From Candidatus Nomurabacteria bacterium (GTDB lineage Bacteria > Patescibacteriota > Minisyncoccia > Phycocordibacterales > UBA9973), in NCBI GenBank assembly GCA_026395935.1, contig JAPLXT010000078.1, positions 1 to 6,817 of the forward strand: a stretch of 6,817 nucleotides of DNA, written 5' to 3'. The translations under genes were made by a program, and so were the position numbers. The notes under the pieces are model-generated. The model did not search any database and had not been told where the DNA came from. It saw only the letters and a program-made list of their open reading frames with translations. This document shows, piece by piece, positions 1 to 4,824 of the stretch (position 1 is the first letter of the stretch; each line of letters begins with the position of its first letter).

Positions 1-94
1 AGACTCTTTTTCCTATATCGAAACGCCAGATCAACTCTCGACCATCAATGATGTTAAGGCAGATATGGAGCGCCCTTATCCGATGGATCGTTGA
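1..94 (+). CDS. C-terminal end of an unidentified protein (partial)
   Basis: The frame beginning at base 2 is open to a TGA at 92-94 and gives the last 30 residues of a protein that starts outside the window. The tail contains YIETPDQL followed by a charged stretch ending ERPYPMDR. An (I/V)xTPxxL motif near the C-terminus is seen in some nucleotidyltransferase-fold enzymes such as sugar-nucleotide or cytidylyl transferases, but this match is too short to name a function. The next small gene overlaps its stop, so the two are probably co-transcribed. Confidence 0.5.
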   Translation, partial: DSFSYIETPDQLSTINDVKADMERPYPMDR

Positions 95-207
95 AAGTTA
101 TTATTGCAGTGGTCGCAATATCTGTTTTATCTAAGTATCAATATATCTTAGGTCTCGTTGCAGCAGCACTGTTCCTCGCATATTTGGCTCACTGGATAGC
201 GTTTTAA
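91..207 (+). CDS. 38-aa small hydrophobic (membrane) protein
   Basis: A TTG at 91-93 overlaps the TGA stop of the upstream gene (TTGA arrangement) and opens a 38-codon frame ending TAA at 205-207. The peptide is almost entirely hydrophobic: KVIIAVVAISVLSKY, then a second apolar run ILGLVAAALFLAYLAHW. It would therefore form one long or two short membrane segments with a KYQY break between them. The overlapping stop/start suggests translational coupling. The terminator hairpin follows 16 nt after the stop, which marks the end of this transcription unit. No family is recognised. The non-ATG start and short length limit confidence. Confidence 0.45.
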   Translation: MKVIIAVVAISVLSKYQYILGLVAAALFLAYLAHWIAF

Positions 208-223
208 TACTTAAGAATCAATA

Positions 224-260
224 AGAAAGGAGCGAGGCGTAGCCTCGCTCCTTTCTATAT
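224..260 (+). terminator. Strong intrinsic terminator hairpin
   Basis: A perfect 15-bp stem (224-238 paired with 242-256; core GGAGCGAGGC / GCCTCGCTCC) closes on a 3-nt GTA loop. It is followed by a T-rich tail (TATATTTT from 257). It separates the unit ending at 207 from the promoter at 262-289. The AAGA upstream and TCTT downstream make it potentially active on both strands, though no minus-strand gene here would need it. Confidence 0.85.
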
Positions 261-261
261 T

Positions 262-289
262 TTGAGAAAGTAAGAGTACAAGGTATAAT
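262..289 (+). promoter_or_regulatory. Sigma70-type promoter, likely leaderless
   Basis: TTGAGA at 262-267 (5 of 6 to the -35 consensus), a 16-bp spacer, and a perfect TATAAT at 284-289. Transcription is expected to start about 7 nt after the -10 box, which falls on the ATG at 296. The first gene of the operon would then be read from a leaderless mRNA. Confidence 0.7.
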
Positions 290-295
290 GAAATT

Positions 296-445
296 ATGAA
301 ACCAGATTCTTATAAAACGTGGTTGATAATATCCGTCATTATTATTGGTAATATTATGGTTTTCACTATGTTGTCGAAAAAATTAGAGAATTATGTAGTA
401 GTTAAAATGGACAGTCAGAATGCTATCGATGTGCTAAAACTTTAA
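296..445 (+). CDS. 49-aa single-pass membrane protein, hypothetical
   Basis: ATG at 296-298 to TAA at 443-445 encodes 49 residues. A short charged N-terminus (MKPDSYKTW) precedes one clear membrane segment (about residues 9-26, LIISVIIIGNIMVFTML), then a lysine-rich juxtamembrane stretch (SKKLE) and a soluble tail of about 20 residues. The positive residues after the helix suggest a C-terminus in the cytoplasm, but this is only a positive-inside guess. The start lies 7 nt after a perfect TATAAT with no room for a ribosome binding site. The next gene starts 3 nt after its stop, so the two are in an operon. No family is recognised. Confidence 0.6.
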   Translation: MKPDSYKTWLIISVIIIGNIMVFTMLSKKLENYVVVKMDSQNAIDVLKL

Positions 446-448
446 AAT

Positions 449-985
449 ATGGCAAACGTAGAATTAACAAAAATACAAATTTTCAAAAAAAATATTTGGA
501 AGCATTTGTACAAATATTTTCCTTGGGTTCAAAAGCACTTTTTGAAATGGCATTTAGTTTGGCACGAAAAGGGCCGTCAACCTTATCACATAGGATGGCT
601 CGCGCCAGGACGTACCCTAGAAGAGCTAGAAAAACATCTATACACAGAGTGGGGTTTTGGGAACCACTTCGTAGCATGGAGGGACAATGGGCAGATTCTT
701 TCATGGCGTAAGCTTGAGGATTTTGATAACCAATATCATATAAGAGTATTTAGAGATGGAGAGATAAGAGGGCATCATGAGTTCACCCCAGAAAGTAAAC
801 CATTTGAACACTTTATAGAAATAAATGAAGAACCTAAAATGGAAGAATTTAAAAAGTTTTTAGGACATTATATTGTCCAAAAGAAATATATTTCACATTT
901 ACAAATAGATAGGAAAACTGCTCCAGATTCAGAAATAACTATAGACAATAGACTTGATAAAAATGGAAGACATAGAAAAAATTAA
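449..985 (+). CDS. Conserved CPR-type hypothetical protein (178 aa)
   Basis: The ORF runs from ATG 449 to the stop at 983-985 and encodes 178 residues rich in aromatics and histidines. A basic, aromatic N-terminus (residues 9-40, with KKNIWKHLYKYFPW and a WHLVWHEKGRQ segment) leads into a compact middle region: GWLAPGRTLEEL (49-60), EWGFGNHFVAWRDNGQILSWRKL (67-89), then YHIRVFRDGEIRGHHEFTPE (96-115). From memory this GxTxEEL / GNHFVAWxD / YHIRxFxDGE / EYTPE pattern occurs in uncharacterised proteins of Parcubacteria-like genomes; no function is known to me. There are no membrane segments and no obvious catalytic motif. It begins 3 nt after the small membrane protein and overlaps the next gene by about 23 bp, so it is the middle gene of a three-gene operon. 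No Shine-Dalgarno precedes the ATG. Confidence 0.8.
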   Translation: MANVELTKIQIFKKNIWKHLYKYFPWVQKHFLKWHLVWHEKGRQPYHIGWLAPGRTLEELEKHLYTEWGFGNHFVAWRDNGQILSWRKLEDFDNQYHIRVFRDGEIRGHHEFTPESKPFEHFIEINEEPKMEEFKKFLGHYIVQKKYISHLQIDRKTAPDSEITIDNRLDKNGRHRKN

Positions 986-1967
986 AAATACAATAATGAA
1001 AATTTATTCAGAACTTCCTGGGATTGATGGAACTTTCACCCCGATTTCTATAACAATAAAAGAGGATGGGACACCTGCCGCTCTAGCCTTTTTTGATATT
1101 GATAAAACTTTGGCAGAGTTGAAGAACATTCATGGTGCAGCTATTAGGACTTTATTCAAAGAGCTTTTTGATAAAGAATTCGAAGGGATAGAAGAAGTTT
1201 ACTTTAAAGGTTTCCGTCTGGGGAATTCGTTTCGTGAATTTGATCGCATGAATGGAATTTATAATTTAGGTTTTAAAGAATGGATTGATCCGGATGTTTA
1301 CATTAAAGAACGACTAAATCAAAAAAAGAAAGAGATTGATAGTGAAGGCAACGAAACCCACAAAATTGCCAAGATGTACCTTGATAGATACGCTATCATT
1401 GCATCAAAAATAGCAGAAGATATTTATAGAAATGATAAAGAAGAATTTGAAACCTCAAAAATCAAGCCAGTATTTGCTCTTGCAAAGTTCTATCAGAGTA
1501 TGGGAATACCAATGTTCGGCATGACGGCCAACGGGAAGGATTTCGTCCACACTATTGCCAAGTATCTTGGCCTTTCAGAATTATTTATAGATATTGCGAC
1601 CGATGAAGATATGGTGGGTGGAGGGAAGGAAATAATAATTCCAAAATTAATTAAAAGATTAGAAGATAAGGGAATAAAAATTTCAAAAGACAAACTCGTG
1701 ATAGTTGGCGACTCTCTCTTCGGAGATATTGGTAGTGGTTACAGATTCAAAGAGAATGGCGAGGAAGTATTCATTAAAGGAATTCTAGTTTTGAAAGATA
1801 TGAATGAATTACAAACAATGAAAAATCAAATTGAAAAGAATAGTGAATTAAAAAAGATTATACAAAATACAGACACAGAAGCCTTCATAGTAGACAACGT
1901 GAAAACAGATCAGAATGGTACCCCACTAATCATGGGAGATAAAAAGAATTTCTTAATTAAGCTTTAA
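963..1967 (+). CDS. HAD-superfamily hydrolase (probable phosphatase)
   Basis: The protein has all four HAD motifs. Numbered from ATG 963 (334 aa), motif I is FFDIDKTLA with nucleophile D45, acid/base D47 and T49. A large, mainly helical insert follows, consistent with a C1-type cap (about residues 55-160). Motif II is GMTANG (T188), motif III is the lysine in GGGKEIIIPK (K222), and motif IV is IVGDSLFGDIG (D250, D255). The family uses the motif I aspartate as a nucleophile with Mg2+ to hydrolyse phosphate esters. The substrate cannot be read from the sequence. A TTG at 954 could add three residues, but ATG 963 is preferred. The start overlaps the end of the upstream gene by 23 bp. A strong terminator begins at the stop codon. 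The C-terminal extension of about 80 residues past motif IV is longer than a minimal HAD protein and is unassigned. Confidence 0.88.
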   Translation: MEDIEKIKNTIMKIYSELPGIDGTFTPISITIKEDGTPAALAFFDIDKTLAELKNIHGAAIRTLFKELFDKEFEGIEEVYFKGFRLGNSFREFDRMNGIYNLGFKEWIDPDVYIKERLNQKKKEIDSEGNETHKIAKMYLDRYAIIASKIAEDIYRNDKEEFETSKIKPVFALAKFYQSMGIPMFGMTANGKDFVHTIAKYLGLSELFIDIATDEDMVGGGKEIIIPKLIKRLEDKGIKISKDKLVIVGDSLFGDIGSGYRFKENGEEVFIKGILVLKDMNELQTMKNQIEKNSELKKIIQNTDTEAFIVDNVKTDQNGTPLIMGDKKNFLIKL

Positions 1968-2003
1968 ACATCGTGAGGCAAGACCTCACGATGTTTATTT
2001 TTT
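1966..2003 (+). terminator. Intrinsic terminator of the 296-1967 operon
   Basis: A 13-bp perfect stem, AAACATCGTGAGG (1966-1978) with CCTCACGATGTTT (1984-1996), closes on a 5-nt loop (CAAGA). It is followed by A and then six T (1998-2003). It overlaps the last two bases of the HAD stop codon, a classic factor-independent terminator. Confidence 0.9.
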
Positions 2004-2034
2004 ACAATTTAGAAACGGCCGTTTCTAAATTGTA
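2003..2034. repeat. Perfect 32-bp palindrome with no spacer
   Basis: The half-site TACAATTTAGAAACGG (2003-2018) is followed directly by its exact reverse complement (2019-2034), so all 16 pairs match with no loop. It abuts the T-run of the preceding terminator and lies 45 bp upstream of the -35 box of the DGR target promoter. A perfect unspaced dyad of this size suits a dimeric protein-binding site, a recombination or insertion scar, or a cruciform. As RNA it could only fold with a few central bases unpaired. There is no T-run on the plus-strand side, so it is a poor terminator in that direction. Confidence 0.85.
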
Positions 2035-2078
2035 GGATGGTAATTTAAATACTATGAAATAAGCATATTATTTTGGTA

Positions 2079-2108
2079 TTGACAGAATGTATGTTTATAT
2101 GCTATAAT
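2079..2108 (+). promoter_or_regulatory. Consensus sigma70 promoter of the DGR target gene
   Basis: A perfect TTGACA (2079-2084), an 18-bp spacer and a perfect TATAAT (2103-2108). Transcription should start near 2115, giving a 5' leader of about 36 nt before ATG 2151. This is the best promoter in the window and implies high or constitutive expression of the diversified protein. It also rules out a longer reading of the target from TTG 2073. Confidence 0.85.
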
Positions 2109-2114
2109 ATACAC

Positions 2115-2132
2115 AAGAACGATTTTGTTCTT
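2115..2132 (+). promoter_or_regulatory. 5' hairpin in the target mRNA leader
   Basis: AAGAAC (2115-2120) and GTTCTT (2127-2132) form a 6-bp stem around a GATTTT loop. It begins at or within a base or two of the predicted transcription start. It could be a 5' stabilising hairpin or an operator half-site pair; the sequence alone does not decide. No Shine-Dalgarno follows it before ATG 2151. Confidence 0.45.
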
Positions 2133-2150
2133 AATAAAAATAATAGACAA

Positions 2151-2861
2151 ATGGAAAAAGCCAGTAACGGTCAGTTCCGGGAGTTTGTTGGAAAACTTCT
2201 TGTCAAAGGTAATGATGAAAATGTTGCCAAAATTGACAAAACAAAAATCCAAAATGCTATCAATTCTCTGTCTTCTGCCGAAGACACCGTATTTGAAAAC
2301 CTCATCCGGTTTATCAACAATGGATGCCGCTTGCTCGTTGATGGGTTTGTTTCAAAACTTTTTCAGAAAACAAATACCATTAAGGTTGCGAAAAATCCAA
2401 AGTCATTCACAGTCAAAGAAAATTCCGTTAGGGACTTTCTTAAGCCTGTTATCAAAAGGGAAAAGGAATTAAAAAATCCTGACCCATATGTTGATAATGA
2501 CTTATGGAATTATTTCAAAGATAAAACCATTCCGGGTTTCATCGAAGATTTGGTTTCAATAATCTACCGATTCCTTGTGAATTTAACTCACGGGCAAATC
2601 TTGGATGAAGCTGAAAACACCGGAATTAAGAAAGTCTATACCTACTTGGAAGGGCTTTCAATAATTCGCCAAGCTATCTTGGATGGAGAGGTTGATAAAA
2701 AGGGAACGGGCATCTTTGTTTATTTCAAGGTTGAGGGTATAGATACTCTGTTCCGCTTCGACGCCTTTCGTCTTGGCGACGGTCAGCTCGATGTCGACGT
2801 CGGCGGGACCCGTCTCGGCTGTGAGTGGCGTGCCGGTAGTGGTGCATGCTTCAGCAACTAA
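2151..2861 (+). CDS. DGR target protein with C-terminal variable region
   Basis: The gene encodes 236 residues from ATG 2151, chosen because the consensus promoter overlaps any longer reading. There is no signal peptide or membrane segment, so it is probably cytoplasmic or carried by a partner. The N-terminal segment (MEKASNGQFREFVGKLL, about 1-50) resembles, from memory, the N-terminus of uncharacterised proteins common in CPR genomes (NGQFRxFVxKL...VFExxxxF). Residues 50-185 look mainly helical and are not assigned. Residues 200-236 are the VR, which ends at the stop codon: RFDAFR, DGQL, EWRAGSGACFS. The conserved W226, G229, G231 and F234 amid variable positions resemble the C-type-lectin-like variable domains of other DGR targets, but the fold is inferred. 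Observed variable residues are 201, 204, 208, 209, 214, 216, 218, 219, 221, 223, 224, 227, 230 and 235. Confidence 0.88.
   Translation: MEKASNGQFREFVGKLLVKGNDENVAKIDKTKIQNAINSLSSAEDTVFENLIRFINNGCRLLVDGFVSKLFQKTNTIKVAKNPKSFTVKENSVRDFLKPVIKREKELKNPDPYVDNDLWNYFKDKTIPGFIEDLVSIIYRFLVNLTHGQILDEAENTGIKKVYTYLEGLSIIRQAILDGEVDKKGTGIFVYFKVEGIDTLFRFDAFRLGDGQLDVDVGGTRLGCEWRAGSGACFSN
2747..2858 (+). repeat. DGR variable repeat (VR)
   Basis: This 112-nt segment aligns without gaps to the template repeat at 3188-3299 (offset 441). There are 20 differences, all at TR adenines: 13 A to G, 4 A to C and 3 A to T. They change 14 codons, 11 of which were AAC, AAT, GAC or TAC-type codons or AAG with one or two A replaced. 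The repeat ends one codon before the target's stop. The GC-rich invariant end (GGTGCATGCTTCAG, 2841-2854) is in the position of the IMH element that sets the polarity of mutagenic homing. Confidence 0.96.
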
Positions 2862-3187
2862 AACTTTGAACCTTTGTTCGTAATGAATATAAGAGACTCT
2901 CTGGTACTTTGTATCTTTGGGTCTTTTATTTTTTTATAATATAATGAAAAAGGGATACTTCAAGACTCTTCGGTTACGGCTTGAGAGTAAGGATTCTGAA
3001 AAAATAATCTGTGAGAATTGTATCGGTCATGGCTTATACAAGAGTGCAATTATATTTTCTAAATTAAAAAATAAAATGTTGGTGAAAATAGTTGGTGGAC
3101 TTTTATGTCCCGAATAAAATACAGCACGATCCCTGGCAATTTATATGCTTTTGGATCGGCAGTGAATATGATGGCTATTTTCACAAG
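2862..3187. other. Spacer between VR and TR; no convincing gene
   Basis: These 326 bases hold no gene I would call. Ten nt after the VR is a short hairpin, GAAC-CTTT-GTTC (2868-2879), placed like the cruciform found downstream of VRs in phage DGRs but with only 4 bp of stem. A T-rich stretch (2923-2935) may end the target transcript. A perfect TATAAT (2935-2940) without a good -35 box, and a TTGGTG-17-TAAAAT pair (3092-3120), are candidate promoters for the TR RNA. A 57-codon ORF (2944-3117, MKKGYFKTLRLRLESK...) is possible. Its ATG lies only 3 nt after the TATAAT, so that promoter would start transcription inside it, and it resembles nothing I know. Confidence 0.5.
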
Positions 3188-3299
3188 TCTGTACCGCTTC
3201 AACGCCTTTCGTAATGACGACGGTCAGCTCAATGTCAACGTCAACAAGACCAATCTCGACAATGAGTGGAATGCCGGTAATGGTGCATGCTTCAGAAAC
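3188..3299 (+). repeat. DGR template repeat (TR), transcribed as TR RNA
   Basis: This is the master copy of the VR. It has 32 adenines in 112 nt, concentrated in AAC and AAT codons that cannot become stops by adenine mutagenesis. Only the AAG at the position of residue 219 and the AGA at 3294-3296 could become TAG or TGA. It is more GC-rich than its surroundings and reads in one frame as YRFNAFRNDDGQL...EWNAGNGACFRN, but it is not expected to be translated. The last mismatch, A3296 against C2855, lies in the otherwise identical 3' end (GGTGCATGCTTCAG then A or C). This could be the IMH*/IMH difference that keeps the TR itself from being a target. Confidence 0.95.
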
Positions 3300-3308
3300 A
3301 ATATATTT

Positions 3309-3333
3309 CTCCTCAATTATTTTGAGGAGTTTT
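3309..3333 (+). terminator. Hairpin with T-run just downstream of the TR
   Basis: CTCCTCAA (3309-3316) pairs with TTGAGGAG (3322-3329) around a TTATT loop and is followed by TTTT (3330-3333). On the plus strand this has the form of an intrinsic terminator 9 nt past the TR, and would end a discrete TR RNA instead of running on antisense into avd. The minus strand has no T-run after the stem, and the avd stop codon (3313-3315) lies inside it. It may instead be a structural element of the TR RNA. Confidence 0.6.
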
Positions 3334-3695
3334 ACTTTCAAGGCCTTTCTTCCATCCGCCAAGCATACGACCTACTTCATCTAATTGAGTAGAGAGAACG
3401 GCATATTTATCATTGGGGATACATTTATTCTCCCAAGCTAATTGTAAGAAGAATTTAACGCCATCAAGTTTAGATATTGAAATGGTAATGCGGTTTATCT
3501 TATTATTTCCTGATAAATATAAAGAAACAAAAATGTTTTCTAATAACTCGAGAAAGTAACTATCAATCTTACTACCAAGATTATGACGATAAGTTTTCGG
3601 AAAATCAGCTAGGAATTTAAACCAGACAGTGTACGACTCTTTTGCTTTTATGAGTACCGTAGGTACTCGGGGGGGGGGGTAGAAGATATATTCAT
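3313..3695 (-). CDS. avd: DGR accessory protein, bAvd family (frame broken near start)
   Basis: The minus-strand frame 3681-3313 encodes a protein with Avd-family hallmarks: IKAKESYTVWFKFLADFPK, then HNLGSKID, FLELLENIF, SISKLDGVKFFLQLAWE, and near the end LDEVGRMLGGWKKGL. Known Avd proteins are small basic four-helix bundles that form a pentamer and assist the RT and TR RNA in cDNA synthesis. The frame stays open upstream to an ATG at 3852, but those residues are antisense to the RT gene and look like shadow sequence. The nearest plausible start, ATG 3695-3693 (MNISST then prolines), is in another frame and joins the Avd frame only if the C11 tract (complement of G 3669-3679) is 12 or 9 nt long. 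A 12-nt tract would give 127 residues. As assembled, no standard start codon lies in frame close to the core. The gene is divergent from the RT, with 10 bp between the start codons. Family identity is confident; whether the gene is intact is not. Confidence 0.85.
3652..3679. repeat. Hairpin plus G11 homopolymer at the avd/RT divergence
   Basis: GAGTACC (3652-3658) and GGTACTC (3662-3668) form a 7-bp stem around GTA. Immediately after are eleven G (3669-3679). The tract lies at the 5' end of avd and 27 bp upstream of the RT start. Such runs are prone to slippage in vivo and to length errors in sequencing. The hairpin beside it could add to either. Confidence 0.9.
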
Positions 3696-3705
3696 ATAAA
3701 TTAAA

Positions 3706-4713
3706 ATGAAAAAATTTGATAAACAATATAAAGATATCATAGAAATAGAAAATTTGCTCCTTGCGTGGCAGGAATTTCTGTGTGGAAAAAGTAAAAAGAA
3801 AGATGTAGAAGAATTTGGGCTTAGACTTATGGATAACATTTTTAACCTTCATAATGACTTAAAAAATAAAACATACAAACATAGTCTATACAAAGCATTT
3901 AAGATAAACGATCCAAAGCCAAGAGATATACACAAAGCAAGCGTCAGAGATAGACTCTTACACCATGCTATTTATCGGGTACTATATCCATATTTTGATA
4001 CTAAGTTTATCTATGATTCATACTCTTGTAGATTAGAAAAGGGAACACATAGAGCTTTAGATAGATTTAGAAGTTTTTCAAATAAAGTTTCAAAGAATAA
4101 TACAAAAACTTGCTATGTCTTAAAATGTGATATCAGAAAGTTTTTTGCAAGTATTAATCACGAAATTTTAAAAAGTATTTTAGAGAAATATATAGAAGAT
4201 AAAGATATTCTCTGGCTATTAAACCAAATCATTGATAGTTTTTACACCTTTACCTCTCCAACGCTATCGCGCCAAACAGGTAAAGGGCTTCCACTTGGCA
4301 ATTTGACCAGCCAACTCCTTGTGAATATCTATATGAATGAATTCGATCAGTTTGTAAAAAGAGAATTGAAAGTAAAATACTATATAAGATATGCTGATGA
4401 TTTTGTAATATTTGGAGATGATAAAAAGTATTTAGAAAACATGCTAAAACAAATGGAAGAATATTTAGATAATAATCTAAAGCTACAAATGCACCCAGAT
4501 AAAGTATTTATCAAAACACTTTCTTCTGGTATCGATTTCTTGGGATGGATAAATTTTCCAAAGCATAGAGTACTGAGAACAGCTACGAAAAATAGGATGT
4601 TTAGGAATTTAAAAGGCAATGATTATAAAAAGGAAAGCGTAGATTCTTATTTAGGAATGCTCTCGTATGGGAATGGGTATAAATTGAAACTGGAGTTAAA
4701 AAACACTCCATAA
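3706..4713 (+). CDS. DGR-type reverse transcriptase
   Basis: The 335-residue protein has the full palm and thumb of a DGR reverse transcriptase. The N-terminal region (about 10-110) carries ENLLLAWQEFLCGK, HNDLKNKTYKH, KINDPKPRDIHKASVRDRLLHHAIY and DSYSCRLEKGTHRA, all typical of this RT clade. Motif A is KCDIRKFFASI (D142). The motif 4 region is GLPLGNLTSQ (194-203), whose SQ is characteristic of DGR RTs. The catalytic YADD is at 229-232, FLGW at 278-281, and the thumb motif SYLGMLSYGNGYKL at 313-326. The length is normal and the end looks complete. ATG 3706 is the first start after an in-frame TAA at 3697-3699. TATAAA (3695-3700) is a possible -10 box, which would make the message leaderless, but no -35 box is visible because the region holds the G tract. 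The RT would copy the TR RNA with infidelity at adenines, with Avd as partner. Confidence 0.96.
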   Translation: MKKFDKQYKDIIEIENLLLAWQEFLCGKSKKKDVEEFGLRLMDNIFNLHNDLKNKTYKHSLYKAFKINDPKPRDIHKASVRDRLLHHAIYRVLYPYFDTKFIYDSYSCRLEKGTHRALDRFRSFSNKVSKNNTKTCYVLKCDIRKFFASINHEILKSILEKYIEDKDILWLLNQIIDSFYTFTSPTLSRQTGKGLPLGNLTSQLLVNIYMNEFDQFVKRELKVKYYIRYADDFVIFGDDKKYLENMLKQMEEYLDNNLKLQMHPDKVFIKTLSSGIDFLGWINFPKHRVLRTATKNRMFRNLKGNDYKKESVDSYLGMLSYGNGYKLKLELKNTP

Positions 4714-4824
4714 AAAAATTCTCGGACTCACCACACAATAATTTTCTGCTGAAAATTTTGCTCGTACTCGGCCCGTCGGCCTCCGTAAGGGTTCGCTCGA
4801 GAACATTTTTATTTCGTGTTTTTA
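4714..4824. other. Structured intergenic element between convergent genes
   Basis: An outer inverted repeat, TTCTCG (4719-4724) and CGAGAA (4798-4803), encloses a hairpin AATTTTC-TGCT-GAAAATT (4740-4757) and a GC hairpin GGCC-CGTC-GGCC (4770-4781). On the plus strand it is followed by CATTTTTATTT, on the minus strand by seven T (complement of 4712-4718), so it could end transcription of both the RT gene and the ATP-grasp gene. The inner part (4760-4800) is much more GC-rich than the surroundings. It may be a dispersed intergenic repeat; this cannot be tested within the window. Confidence 0.5.

Noticed and set aside
2003..2034. Palindrome as the terminator of the upstream operon
   Set aside because: A separate canonical terminator (1966-2003) already ends the operon, and the palindrome has no T-run after it on the plus strand.
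2073..2150. Longer target start at TTG 2073
   Set aside because: It would place the -35 and -10 boxes inside the coding region and upstream of its own message; ATG 2151 fits the promoter.
2944..3117. 57-codon ORF between VR and TR
   Set aside because: No recognisable family, no ribosome site, and the nearest -10 box would start transcription just inside the ORF. Kept only as a possibility in the spacer entry.
3188..3299. CRISPR-like or tandem repeat reading of the TR/VR pair
   Set aside because: There are only two copies, 441 bp apart, with adenine-only differences and one copy inside a gene; this is a DGR, not an array.
3105..3392. 95-codon plus-strand ORF containing the TR
   Set aside because: It is open because the TR keeps the VR reading frame; its second half is antisense to avd and its first half resembles nothing. 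Treated as template RNA, not a protein gene.
3682..3852. N-terminal extension of the avd frame to ATG 3852
   Set aside because: The extra residues are antisense to the RT 5' end, low-complexity and Phe/Ile-rich, and Avd proteins of this size do not carry such an extension.
3706..4713. Group II intron or retron reverse transcriptase
   Set aside because: There is no intron RNA domain V-like structure seen, no maturase or endonuclease domain, and no msr-msd arrangement. The nearby TR/VR, the Avd gene and the LTSQ motif support a DGR.
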